From Gymnothorax reevesii (lineage: Eukaryota; Chordata; Actinopteri; Anguilliformes; Muraenidae): a stretch of DNA of 64,000 nt. Positions within the stretch are counted from its first letter, which is position 1. Each line of letters opens with the position of its first letter. Below the pieces are notes generated by a model. That model was not told the origin of the DNA and made no database searches. It saw only the letters and a list, made by a program, of their open reading frames with translations. The position numbers and the translations under genes were made by a program. Positions 31,741 through 43,774 of this stretch are shown in pieces. The DNA lies in assembly GCA_029721435.1 (NCBI GenBank), contig CM056583.1, positions 92,274,575-92,338,574 of the forward strand, written 5' to 3'.

Positions 31741-32793
31741 TCTTCCTTCTTCTTCTACTGGCTTTCCGGGTTATGATGCTTTGCGGCACTTTGCTACCTC
31801 TCACTGGTTATAATTATATTTCAGCATGGAAAGGTTACCTTTTCCAATAGTTGTAGTCTTGTTGCGGCAATGAACTCCAGGACTGCATTCACAATCCTTG
31901 CCTGGTTCTCCACAGGATTAGGCAGGTTCTTCAATGAGATTGCTACTCCCAAACTTAAAACTGTAGTATACAGTCTTTCTCGTTCGCCAGTATACTGACT
32001 GCATTCCATGAGCAGGTGTCTCACAGTTAGTTGTTTTCTGCACGTCACACACAGTCCGTCTTCATGCTTGCCCATCTTTGCCAGGTTCCATGCCAGCCCA
32101 CAATGTCCCAGCCTAAGTCTGGTCATAACAACTGTATGCCTTCCTTCTCCTCCTAAATAGCAGTCATTTTTCCTTACACTAGTTTGTAAACCAAAGTAGT
32201 GCCTCCCCGTCTTCTCATTTTCCCTCTTCCTTTTAATCAAAGTCCTAAACTCAAATGTTCCAATGAGGACTTCCACATCAATCTCCCCCTTTAGTGCCTT
32301 TTTAGCTGCCATATCAGCTGCCTCATTCCCTTTCACTCCAACATGGGCTGGCACCCAAAAATCCCACCAAACCTCCTGCCTGCTCAATCCCGTATAACCC
32401 AGTTAGTAGTTCCACAGCTAGGTCTGATCGGGCTCCCATCTCAGCCTCCCTAAGCGTCATCAGCACTGAGGCTGAATCTGAACAGATGATTGTTTGAGTC
32501 GGTTTCACCTCCTCTATCCACTTCAATGCCCATATTATCACTATTACTTCTGTTGTGTAGACGGAAACCCCCTCAGCCAGTCATTTACATTTTGTGATTC
32601 CCAATTCTAGAATGTAAAAGGCAAATCCTGCTTTTTCAGCTTTTGGGTCTTTAGACCCATCTGGATATATCTGAAGGTAGTTTCTCCAGTTGTAGTTAAA
32701 TGTTTCCCTTACTATGCCAACATATGCAGCACTATCCTGTGTTTTTATTGCTTCAAGCACACTGAGGTCTATTTCGGGTGTGGGTAAATTTTC
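31741..32793 (-). mobile_element. I/Nimb-type LINE, 5'-truncated (RNase H domain and 3' tail)
   Basis: Minus-strand sequence codes a degraded ribonuclease H domain (DGSKDPKAEKAGFAFYI near 32650; later HVGVKGNEAADMAAKKA with the catalytic Asp) and the Cys-containing ORF2 tail (LCVTCRK..TVRHLLMEC), ending with a stop at 31821-31823. A frameshift near 32550 breaks it. RNase H at the end of ORF2 is typical of I-clade LINEs. About 60 bases later the element ends in GTAGAAGAAGAAGGAAG plus an A run, which touches the noc4l start codon. It directly follows the GAA tail of the next element. Confidence 0.82.
31821..32680 (-). pseudogene. LINE ORF2 ribonuclease H remnant
   Basis: Two minus-strand frames (32680-32581 and 32541-31821) together resemble RNase H plus the cysteine tail of I/Nimb ORF2. 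Endonuclease and reverse transcriptase are absent. Confidence 0.78.
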
Positions 32794-33015
32794 TTCTTCT
32801 TCTTCTGTATTTCCGGCAGTGCAGACGATACTGAGGCTTGTTACTGCCCCCTGCCAGTCAACTTCAAAACTTAATAGACGCATTAGAATAGAAAAAAAAA
32901 ATCTGATCCTTCCCAAACCCACCATTTCCAATTACAAATTTAATACCCAACTAGTTTATTTGTATTTGGCTCTCGCCAAATCCTCACCCAAAAATCTCTT
33001 GAATTTCCTCTCTCT

Positions 33016-34359
33016 TTACAGCAGTAATACCAGTACCTCCCTTGCTGCATGGACCACCATCCTAATCCTATCCGTCTTTGACTCAATTTCCTTTGCACAA
33101 TTTATAACTAATGCCAGAAAGGCCAAAAATCTCCTCATGTCCATACTTATAAATTCAGTGTCAGACCTTGGTTCTTTTGTCACCTTCTTTGCAGGACACA
33201 GTTCGTCGCTCACATTTCCCTCAGTGTCAGACCTTGGTTCTGTTGTCACCTTCTTTGCAGGACACAGTTCCTCGCTCACATTTCCCTCAGTGTCAGACCT
33301 TGGTTCTGTTGTCACCTTCTTTGCAGGACACAGTTCCTCGCTCACATTTCCCTCAGTGTCAGACCTTGGTTCTGTTGTCACCTTCTCTGCAGGACACAGT
33401 TCCTCGCTCACATTTCCCTCAGTGTCAGACCTTGGTTCTGTTGTCACCTTCTTTGCAGGACACAGTTCCTCGCTCACATTTCCCTCAGTGTCAGACCTTG
33501 GTTCTGTTGTCACCTTCTCTGCAGGACACAGCTCCTCGCTCACATTTCCCTCAGTGTCAGACCTTGGTTCTGTTGTCACCTTCTTTGCAGGACACAGTTC
33601 CTCGCTCACATTTCCCTCAGTGTCAGACCTTGGTTCTGTTGTCACCTTCTTTGCAGGACACAGTTCCTCGCTCACATTTCCCTCAGTGTCAGACCTTGGT
33701 TCTGTTGTCACCTTCTCTGCAGGACACAGCTCCTCGCTCACATTTCCCTCAGTGTCAGACCTTGGTTCTGTTGTCACCTTCTCTGCAGGACACAGCTCCT
33801 CGCTCACATTTCCCTTTTCTATCTTCGCCTTCTTTGCAGCTTCAGCATGTGATTTTACTTTACTTTGGGTCCGCTCTCGTTCAACCTCCCTTTCAAATTT
33901 TTGATTCCCTCAGATTCTGCACACCCCGAGTTGCCACACCGTCTACATCTAAATGTTTTCGCCCAACACATTGCGGTAACATGCACATATTCTTGGCACC
34001 AATAACATCGGAGCGGCTCCCTTTCATAGGCTCTCACCCTATAACTCACGTAATCCAAATATATCCTGTCCGGTAATTCTTGACTAAATTCCAGCATAAC
34101 TGCCATACTGTCCTGTTGTTTTCCTTCTCAATAAATTTTAAAGCACCGAGCAGCAGAAACTCCCTCCACCTCCAAAAGAGTCAACTTTCACAAAATATGG
34201 TACATCGCCAATCACACCCCTCTTAGTTGGCTTTGGATTCATTTTAGAACAGATAACAGAATAAAGATCAAAACTTCTGATTTTAAGTGCTTTTTCCCAT
34301 TGTTTCTTTGTAGTGCATTTAATAACCTCAATACCGCTTCGACATTCCCTAACAGCCAT
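33016..34359 (-). pseudogene. LINE ORF1 (zinc-knuckle nucleic-acid-binding protein), broken
   Basis: Frames 34359-34138, 34106-33855 and 33807-33016 together cover ORF1, with frameshifts between them. CCHC-type cysteines and a basic C-terminal block are visible. The long middle frame is due to the 66-bp repeats. Confidence 0.75.
33155..33814. repeat. 66-bp in-frame minisatellite inside LINE ORF1, 10 units
   Basis: Ten units of 66 bp begin at TCAGTGTCAGACCTTGGTTC. Each codes, on the minus strand, 22 residues of the pattern GNVSEELCPA(E/K)KVTTEPR then SDTE. Single-copy counterpart: GNMSDELPTAKKVVKEPRPD in the copy near 55800. Confidence 0.97.
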
Positions 34360-34389
34360 AACATCCCCGATTTACTTTTTAAATTTTCT

Positions 34390-35197
34390 GTTGGGGTCTC
34401 ACATGGAAAAAACTTTCATATGTGTGGAAATTCAAAATGGATCCCTGGATTTCCCATGACCACTCTCTGCCTGCAAGCCCCTCCCACCAGCAGGCCAGGT
34501 ACATAAAAGCAGTGGTCAACCATTTTATCTCCCTCTTGGAGCTCCCCTCTCTCTTAGCTCTTTTCTCTCTTGGCTCTTGGAGTCAGCTCTTGTCTCTCTC
34601 TCTCTCCCTTGGAGAGGCTCCTGGACCCCTGGGGACTGCTCAGGCTGGGGAACCCCTCCCCCACCTCAAGGCTCAGCATAGACTGGCCATGCTCAAGAAT
34701 CTGCCAGGCTACCAGGAGTACAGCAAGAGTTGAAGAAACAGCTTGCTTTTGAGGAGCGGCCAGCTTCCCTCCTCTCCCCACAGCGAAGATACGGACAGCA
34801 CCAGAACCGCTCTTCCAGCCGGATCAACATCACCCGTGATTGGATCCTCCAGCAACCTCCGAACCTCTTTCCTCAACTAAGGACTGGTAACAACTGGGAA
34901 TTCAAACCCTCTTTTAAGGCTAAAATTGACTGTGTGTATTTTTAAAATGATAGTTGCTGTGATTGTTTTAGGATTGTGTTTTAGTAGGATAGACAAACAC
35001 GGCGCCTTTCCTATGCAAAACACACACACATCTCTTCGTTTTAACGTAATACACACACGCACAAACAACAGTGATCGTTTTAAGTCATTTAACTGACTTT
35101 AAAACTCTTAGCTTTCCTTTGCTACAAAGACTTGGTCTTTGTTACAGTAGGGTTTCTTTCCCCCACTCGCATGGTCTGCAAGGCCCCTTCATTCACA
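34390..35197 (+). mobile_element. LTR-like insertion, unclassified
   Basis: Starts TGTTGGGGTCTCACATGG exactly where ORF1 similarity of the LINE stops, and carries a TATA-like TACATAAAAG at about 34500 followed by CT-rich sequence. No open frame. Its right end and target duplication could not be fixed, so the LTR assignment is tentative. Confidence 0.35.
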
Positions 35198-35205
35198 CCT
35201 TAGAT

Positions 35206-36055
35206 CAGTGGTTCCCAAAGTGGGGGGCGCAGAGCAATTGCAGGGGGGGCGCGGGGTGCGGGAGTTCCGGACACCAACAGAAAATCATTTGCATACAGTC
35301 CATTCGCTGCCCAGAATTCTGCGATTACATCGTAAATGCTTGCCTTACTCTCAACATAACTGTTCGCCAAATCATTCATCTAGCCTGCCATTTTCATAAA
35401 TAATTTGTGAATGTAGTTGTTCAAATATTTGAAGCCGGTAATGTAGTCTCGCGATACCCAACTCGCCGCTTTTTATCCTGCACTGATCTGGCATATTGAT
35501 TATAAAATGGTAAGTGACACCGAACAAAATCCGATGAATACAAAGCAGAAATAACCGAGATTGCGTCATCTTATCAATATGAATGCTCTGTATGCCGACA
35601 GATTATTTTTATCTAGCCCATCAACTGAACGTTACAAACATATCGGCAGGTTCGGCAAGTGGTGTTCATGAATTTTTTTTTGTACTTCGCTGTCTTTCTG
35701 CATCATAGAAACACAATTTTAAGTTGACGGCTATACTCAGGCAGAGGAGTGTGATACAGCCGAATGATTTTATACTTTAAAAGAGATTTTGCATTATTAA
35801 ATTTTCGTGTCCTTAATGGGAAAATAACTGTGGCTGTTTCCAAACGTGCCAATCATTTTTAATGTTCCCAGCTAGGCTGGACAAAAATCATCTGTGCAGA
35901 GCATTCATATTTTCTAGAATAAGCTGACGCGATCTCGGTTAACGTATTTTAACTTAAAAGTGCGAGGCCAGTAAAGAGAGGAAAATGTAACTGTCTCGAG
36001 ACACTCCTTCAGCGGTCCGCACAAGGTTGCTGATTGGCTGTATGCAAGTAAGTTT
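35206..36055. mobile_element. hAT-like element fragment
   Basis: Begins with CAGTGGTTCCCAAAGTGGGG, a hAT-type terminus, preceded by CCTTAGAT. The interior is shared with 13815-14655, part of it inverted. The opposite terminus is not found; the fragment ends where the 23-bp array starts. No transposase frame. Confidence 0.65.
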
Positions 36056-39000
36056 CATCCCTACGGTAAATAACACTTCATCCCTACAGCAAATATCCCT
36101 TCATCCCTACAACAAATATCCCTTCATCCCAACAGCAAATAACCCTTCATCCCTACAGCAAATCACCCTTCATCCCTACAGCAAATAACCCTTCATCCCT
36201 ACAGAAAATATCCCTTCATCCCCACAGCAAATAATCCTTCATCCCAACAGCAAATAACCCTTCACCCCTACAGCAAATAACCCTTCATCCCTACAGCAAA
36301 TAACCCTTCATCCCAACAGCAAGCAACCCTTCATCCCTCCAGCAAATAACCCTTCATCCCTACAGCATATAACCCTTCATCCCTACAGCAAGTAACCCTT
36401 CATCCCTCCAGCAAATAACCCTTCATCCCTACAGCAAATATCCCTTCATCCCTACAGCAAATATCCCTTCATCCCCACAGCAAATATCCCTTCATCCCTA
36501 CAGCAAATAACCCTTCATCCCTACAGCAAATAACCCTTCATCCCTACAGCAAATATCCCTTCATCCCCACAGCAAATAACCCTTCATCCCAACAGCAAAT
36601 AACCCTTCACCCCTACAGCAAATAACCCTTCATCCCTACAGCAAATATCCCTTCATCCCTACAACAAATATCCCTTCATCCCTACAGCAAATAACCCTTC
36701 ATCCCAACAGCAAATCACCCTTCATCCCTACAGCAAATAACCCTTCATCCCTACAGCAAATATCCCTTCATCCCCACAGCAAATAACCCTTCATCCCAAC
36801 AGCAAATAACCCTTCACCCCTAGAGCAAATAACCCTTCATCCCTACTGCAAATAACCCTTCACCCCTACAGCAAATAACCCTTCATCCCTACAGCAAGTA
36901 ACCCTTCATCCCTCCAGCAAATAACCCTTCATCCCTACAGCAAATATCCCTTCATCCCCACAGCAAATATCCCTTCATCCCTACAGCAAATAACCCTTCA
37001 TCCCTACAGCAAATATCCCTTCATCCCCACAGCAAATAACCCTTCATCCCTACAGCAAATAACCCTTCATCCCTACAGCAAATAACCCTTCACCCCTACA
37101 GCAAATAACCCTTCATCCCTCCAGCAAATAACCCTTCATCCCTACAGCAAATATCCCTTCATCCCCACAGCAAATATCCCTTCATCCCCACAGCAAATAT
37201 CCCTTCATCCCCACAGCAAATAAACCTTCATCCCTACAGCAAATATCCCTTCATCCCCACAGCAAATAACCCTTCATCCTAACAGCAAATAACCCTTCAT
37301 CCCTACAGCAAATAACCCTTCATCCCTACAGCAAATAACCCTTCACCCCTACAGCAAATAACCCTTCATCCCTACAGCAAGTAACCCTTCATCCCTCCAG
37401 CAAATAACCCTTCATCCCTACAGCAAATATCCCTTCATCCCCACAGCAAATAACCCTTCATCCCTACAGCAAATAACCCTTCATCCCTACAGCAAATAAC
37501 CCTTCATCCCTACAGCAAATATCCCTTCATCCCTACAGCAAATATCCCTTCATCCCCACAGCAAATATCCCTTCATCCCAACAGCAAATATCCCTTCATC
37601 CCCACAGCAAATAACCCTTCATCCCAACAGCAAATAACCCTTCACCCCTACAGCAAATAACCCTTCACCCCTACAGCAAATATCCCTTCATCCCTACAAC
37701 AAATAACCCTTCATCCCTCCAGCAAATAACCCTTCATCCCTACAGCAAATAACCCTTCATCCCTACAGCAAATAACTCTTCATCCCTACAGCAAATATCC
37801 CTTCATCCCTACAGCAAATAACACTTCACCCCTACAGCAAATAACCCTTCATCCCTACAGCAAATAACCCTTCACCCCTAAAGCAAATAACCCTTCATCC
37901 CTACAGCAAATAACCCTTCATCCCTACAGCAAATATCCCTTCATCCCCACAGCAAATATCCCTTCATCCCCACAGCAAATATCCCTTCATCCCTACAGCA
38001 AATAACCCTTCATCCCTACAGCAAATATCCCTTCATCCCCACAGCAAATAACCCTTCATCCCTACAGCAAATAACCCTTCATCCCTACAGCAAATAACCC
38101 TTCACCCCTACAGCAAATAACCCTTCATCCCTCCAGCAAATAACCCTTCATCCCTACAGCAAATATCCCTTCATCCCCACAGCAAATATCCCTTCATCCC
38201 CACAGCAAATATCCCTTCATCCCTACAGCAAATAAACCTTCATCCCTACAGCAAATATCCCTTCATCCCCACAGCAAATAACCCTTCATCCCAACAGCAA
38301 ATAACCCTTCATCCCTACAGCAAATAACCCTTCATCCCTACAGCAAATAACCCTTCACCCCTACAGCAAATAACCCTTCATCCCTACAGCAAGTAACCCT
38401 TCATCCCTCCAGCAAATAACCCTTCATCCCTACAGCAAATATCCCTTCATCCCCACAGCAAATAACCCTTCATCCCTACAGCAAATAACCCTTCATCCCT
38501 ACAGCAAATAACCCTTCATCCCTACAGCAAATATCCCTTCATCCCTACAGCAAATATCCCTTCATCCCCACAGCAAATATCCCTTCATCCCAACAGCAAA
38601 TATCCCTTCATCCCCACAGCAAATAACCCTTCATCCCAACAGCAAATAACCCTTCACCCCTACAGCAAATAACCCTTCACCCCTACAACAAATATCCCTT
38701 CATCCCTACAACAAATAACCCTTCATCCCTCCAGCAAATAACCCTTCATCCCTACAGCAAATAACCCTTCATCCCTACAGCAAATAACTCTTCATCCCTA
38801 CAGCAAATATCCCTTCATCCCTACAGCAAATAACACTTCACCCCTACAGCAAATAACCCTTCATCCCTACAGCAAATAACCCTTCACCCCTAAAGCAAAT
38901 AACCCTTCATCCCTACAGCAAATAACCCTTCATCCCTACAGCAAATATCCCTTCATCCCCACAGCAAATATCCCTTCATCCCCACAGCAAATATCCCTTC

Positions 39001-41275
39001 ATCCCTACAGCAAATAACCCTTCATCCCTACAGCAAATATCCCTTCATCCCCACAGCAAATAACCCTTCATCCCTAAAGCAAATAACCCTTCATCCCTAC
39101 AGCAAATAACACTTCACCCCTACAGCAAATAACCCTTCATCCCTACAGCAAATATCCCTTCATCCCCACAGCAAATATCCCTTCATCCCCACAGCAAATA
39201 TCCCTTCATCCCTACAGCAAATAAACCTTCATCCCTACAGCAAATATCCCTTCATCCCCACAGCAAATAACCCTTCATCCTAACAGCAAATAACCCTTCA
39301 TCCCTACAGCAAATAACCCTTCATCCCTACAGCAAATAACCCTTCACCCCTACAGCAAATAACCCTTCATCCCTACAGCAAGTAACCCTTCATCCCTCCA
39401 GCAAATAACCCTTCATCCCTACAGCAAATATCCCTTCATCCCCACAGCAAATAACCCTTCATCCCTACAGCAAATAACCCTTCATCCCTACAGCAAATAA
39501 CCCTTCATCCCTACAGCAAATATCCCTTCATCCCTACAGCAAATATCCCTTCCCCCCCACAGCAAATATCCCTTCATCCCAACAGCAAATATCCCTTCAT
39601 CCCCACAGCAAATAACCCTTCATCCCAACAGCAAATAACCCTTCACCCCTACAGCAAATCACCCTTCACCCCTACAACAAATATCCCTTCATCCCTACAA
39701 CAAATAACCCTTCATCCCTCCAGCAAATAACCCTTCATCCCTACAGCAAATAACCCTTCATCCCTACAGCAAATAACTCTTCATCCCTACAGCAAATATC
39801 CCTTCATCCCTACAGCAAATAACACTTCACCCCTACAGCAAATAACCCTTCATCCCTACAGCAAATAACCCTTCACCCCTAAAGCAAATAACCCTTCATC
39901 CCTACAGCAAATAACCCTTCATCCCTACAGCAAATATCCCTTCATCCCCACAACAAATATCCCTTCATCCCAACAGCAAATATCCCTTCATCCCCACAGC
40001 AAATAACCCTTCACCCCTACAGCAAATAACCCTTCACCCCTACAACAAATATCCCTTCATCCCTACAACAAATAACCCTTCATCCCTACAGCAAATATCC
40101 CTTCATCCCCACAGCAAATATCCCTTCATCCCAACAGCAAATATCCCTTCATCCCCACAGCAAATAACCCTTCATCCCAACAGCAAATAACCCTTCACCC
40201 CTACAGCAAATAACCCTTCACCCCTACAACAAATATCCCTTCATCCCTACAACAAATAACCCTTCATCCCTCCAGCAAATAACCCTTCATCCCTACAGCA
40301 AATAACCCTTCATCCCTACAGCAAATAACTCTTCATCCCTACAGCAAATATCCCTTCATCCCTACAGCAAATAACACTTCACCCCTACAGCAAATAACCC
40401 TTCATCCCTACAGCAAATAACCCTTCACCCCTACAGCAAATAACCCTTCACCCCTACAGCAAATATCCCTTCATCCCTACAACAAATAACCCTTCATCCC
40501 TCCAGCAAATAACCCTTCATCCCTACAGCAAATAACCCTTCATCCCTACAGCAAATAACTCTTCATCCCTACAGCAAATATCCCTTCATCCCTACAGCAA
40601 ATAACACTTCACCCCTACAGCAAATAACCCTTCATCCCTACAGCAAATAACCCTTCACCCCTAAAGCAAATAACCCTTCATCCCTACAGCAAATAACCCT
40701 TCATCCCTACAGCAAATATCCCTTCATCCCCACAGCAAATATCCCTTCATCCCCACAGCAAATATCCCTTCATCCCTACAGCAAATAACCCTTCATCCCT
40801 ACAGCAAATATCCCTTCATCCCCACAGCAAATAACCCTTCATCCCAACAGCAAATAACCCTTCACCCCTACAGCAAATAACCCTTCATCCCTACAGCAAA
40901 TATCCCTTCATCCCTACAACAAATATCCCTTCATCCCTACAGCAAATAACCCTTCATCCCCACAGCAAATATCCCTTCATCCCAACAGCAAATATCCCTT
41001 CATCCCCACAGCAAATAACCCTTCATCCCAACAGCAAATAACCCTTCACCCCTACAGCAAATAACCCTTCATCCCTACAGCAAATAACCCTTCACCCCTA
41101 CAGCAAATAACCCTTCATCCCTACAGCAAGTAACCCTTCATCCCTACAGCAAATAAACCTTCATCCCTACAGCAAATAACCCTTCATCCCTACAGCAAAT
41201 AAACCTTCATCCCTACAGCAAATAAACATTCATCCCTACGGTAAATAACCCTTCATCCCTACAGCAAATAAATCT
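36056..41275. repeat. 23-bp satellite, about 225 units
   Basis: Unit CAAATAACCCTTCATCCCTA then CAG, 23 bp, with recurring variants (AATATCCC, CATCCCCAC, CATCCCAAC, CACCCCTAC, CATCCCTCC). The rare variant AATAACTCTTCAT occurs at 37771, 38783, 39772, 40324 and 40554; all spacings are exact multiples of 23 (44, 43, 24 and 10 units), showing block duplication. The array sits inside the LINE ORF1 start: its right edge joins ORF1 codons at 41275, and a single-copy version occurs at 56489-56517. Confidence 0.97.
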
Positions 41276-41435
41276 TCATCATTTTCATCCTTTCTTTTCT
41301 TTTCACTCCCCTCCACCTCATCACTCTCCATTTGTCCAAAATTAATTCCCAATCAATAGGTAACTATTCAATAGAAACGCCAAACTTTCCAAATTCTCCC
41401 ACCAAAAATGTTCTACCCCTCATCCATCGTCGCCA
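41276..41435 (-). mobile_element. 5' end of an ORF1-only LINE (start of copy A)
   Basis: Minus strand shows the ORF1 start codon at 41331 and an acidic-basic N-terminus (MESDEVEGSEKKRKDE), with upstream sequence like that of the copy ending near 57700 (CAAATTCTCCCACCAAAA versus AAATTCACCCGCCAAAA). Coding stops where the 23-bp units begin. Confidence 0.7.
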
Positions 41436-42605
41436 TTTTTCCAAAGACTTGATAGTTGATATTATGGCGTTTTCCACGTGTTGAAATTACATCGCCACCC
41501 TACGGTTTGCAGGAGTACGTGCAGTAACCGTGAATCCACCTGAGATCACATGCCATAAATCAAACACGATTCCCGCAGCATCCCTGCAATAAAATGGCAA
41601 ATACTGACATGTATATCAACAGACAGCGAAGTCAGCTCATACCAGTCTGCTCAGATAATACAAATGCACATAAAGCAAACTTTTTACACATCTCATTCTC
41701 TACCGGCTACCACTAAACTGTATGTCCTGTGCCGTCACTTCAACCTTTTCCTCCACGCCGACCGATGTTTACCTGAAACACATGACTCGCTGCATTAATA
41801 TGTGGCACAGCCTGGATTCGCTTGGGATCTTTTCGGAAAATATCCTTCTTCATTCAAAAAATAAATACATTCAATTTGTATTTTTTCTTTCTGAGAGACA
41901 AAAATGCAATTTCATGTTTTCAGGATAAAGCCGATTTGATGACACAAGACACCAAAAATTTCACATATCCTGAGACACAGGAAAAAAGCAGTCACCAAGT
42001 ATTGTTATTCACAGTGGCAGTATCTACAATGAAATTTCCTTTGAAAACCATTTTCAGAGTGCACACAGGTCACAGACTGGCTCTTGGCCTTCAGCGTGAA
42101 GAGATGCTACATAAATTTCAATCACCTTCCCCCCCCCCCAAATTAAAAAAAATTGAACTTTGCCCCAGTTATATCAATGCAAATACACAATGATTATATT
42201 CAATTAAAAATACACATTCCTATCTCAGAGCAAACTACAGAGGTGCACAGAGAGCCATGAGCACCACAAACAATTCAAGTTTTTTCTCCATTCAGCCAAG
42301 TTTAATGGAAGGTGACAGCGCCTGCAACAAGTAGGCTAATACAGGCTAACAAAGCCCACATCATTAATAAAATCCTTCCGATCAGGAAAGTTTTTGAAAG
42401 ATTTCATCACAATTTTTTTCCCCAGTAAAACAAAAAACTAGGACAAAAATAAAACTGTTCCTCTCAGAGCTTGAGGGCTGATTTTTCCATGTATGTTGAG
42501 GAAACCCTTGGACTTGCGGGCCGTTATTACATTCAGAGTACACTGGTGTTAATAAAATCATGGCTACTGTTCCGGATTCCCCAGTATTCAGGGAATAACC
42601 CATCT
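41436..42605. other. pus1 3' flank, nothing recognised
   Basis: AT-rich sequence downstream of pus1. A candidate ATTAAA polyadenylation signal lies on the minus strand at 42301-42306, about 300 bases after the stop. No other feature supported. Confidence 0.4.
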
Positions 42606-42683
42606 TCAGGACTTCAGAGAAACAGGTGGGTCTGTTGTTTCACAGGATGCCTGATCTCCACAATGTTCATCTTCACCATTCAT
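42606..42683 (-). CDS. pus1: pus1 exon 5 (probable last coding exon)
   Basis: A pyrimidine-rich tract ending CCTGAAG precedes [15 protein letters not shown].. and TGA at 42606-42608; phase 0 fits exon 4. The short acidic tail resembles the acidic C-terminus of other PUS1 proteins, but the sequence itself is not conserved, and read-through or another exon is possible. Confidence 0.5.
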   Translation of the reverse strand: MNGEDEHCGDQASCETTDPPVSLKS

Positions 42684-43739
42684 CTTCAGGGGCAAAAAAC
42701 AAGCAAAAATGTAAATACTCACACATAAATATACATATGCATCCAGGCAAATGCACACAAGAATACACACAAAAGACAGATAACTACACCAAAAAAAGCA
42801 GTACACAATAACTGCTTATTAAAGACCTGGAATGATGGGCTTCTCGATGCTACGGGAGACGGGAGACTGAACAACACCTCAAGTCAAGGTCACAATGGTC
42901 CAAGAATTCACTGCACACTTTCTCCCAGCAAAGAATTTTCAAGCTAAATGTCCATTACTGCCATCTGGCAGTTACTAACCTGTACTGCAGCTTTCCCACC
43001 CATGACTCCTGAGTCCATGACCTCAAAGTTGTGACTCGGTAGAGTGGCCATCCAGGTCATCATGGACTTGTGTTCCCTCTCGGTCTGAATGATGGTGGGG
43101 TAGATGCGCTCCTCCTTGAAAGAGGCCATGTTGTCCTCCTCCAGAATCCAGTCCAGGGGCTGGTGGAGTCCGTCTGCGCTGATGCGACGATTGTAGGCCT
43201 GGAAGTGCACCTGCTCCAGGACCAGCCCCAGCCCCGGGGCTCTGGGTACGTTCACCTTTCCCTCCGCCCAACACCTCTCAATCACGCTTTCATCGGCGTA
43301 ACCTTTAGCGATCGCAATCACCAGGCCAACCATTTTGCGAATCTGGTGCATCATGAAGCTATGGCCCTTGACTGTGACACCGGCGAACTCTGTGTCGAAA
43401 CGCACAGAAGGCTCTGAGCAGGACATCGCCATGATGTAGCGGCGGGCGCTGGGGTCTCGCCAGGCCTTGCGTGAGGTGAAGTTGTGGAAGTTGTGGGTGC
43501 CAACGAATCGTGAGAAGAGCTGGTTGACCCTCCGGAGGGTCTCCCTCCCCAGGCGGTAGCTGGTGTCGTCGTGGACGAGATGTTTGGGAGCGAAGGCGAT
43601 GGTGGGGAGCAGGTAGGAGTACGTCCGAGCGTCACAGCTGTTCTTGGAGCTGAAGCTGCCAGTTACACCTCTCAAGCCTGGAGCAAATAACATGGGTGCA
43701 AAAAGGTGCATGACATACTCACTCACACACGTACTCACA

Positions 43740-43774
<35 letters not shown>

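Larger units (their letters stand above)
32794..34385 (-). mobile_element. ORF1-only LINE derivative, 3' part (copy A)
   Basis: Minus strand codes ORF1: a block with CRSGIEVIKCTTKKQWEKAL, zinc knuckles (CYWCQEYVHV..CRRCGNSGC), an expanded 22-residue repeat, and the ORF1 C-terminal block MRRFLAFLALVINCAKEIES. Instead of ORF2, a short 3' region with TTGACTGGCAGGGGGCAGTA follows, then ACTGCCGGAAATACAGAAGA and a GAAGAAG tail at 32794-32810. The same ORF1-then-tail layout occurs in the copies at 55400 and 56607. Its 5' start is probably the piece at 41276-41435, displaced by later insertions and satellite growth. Confidence 0.8.

Noticed and set aside
32714..34076. Plus-strand frames of 396 and 302 codons
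   Set aside because: They are antisense to the LINE ORF1 with its 66-bp repeats; the minus-strand reading has zinc knuckles and homologs at 55.4-57.6 kb.
34390..35197. Firm call of a solo LTR
   Set aside because: The right end, CA terminus and target duplication could not be located; kept only as low-confidence LTR-like.
36056..41275. CRISPR-like or telomere-like array
   Set aside because: Units are contiguous 23-mers with no unique spacers, and the motif is not a telomere repeat; origin from LINE ORF1 explains it.
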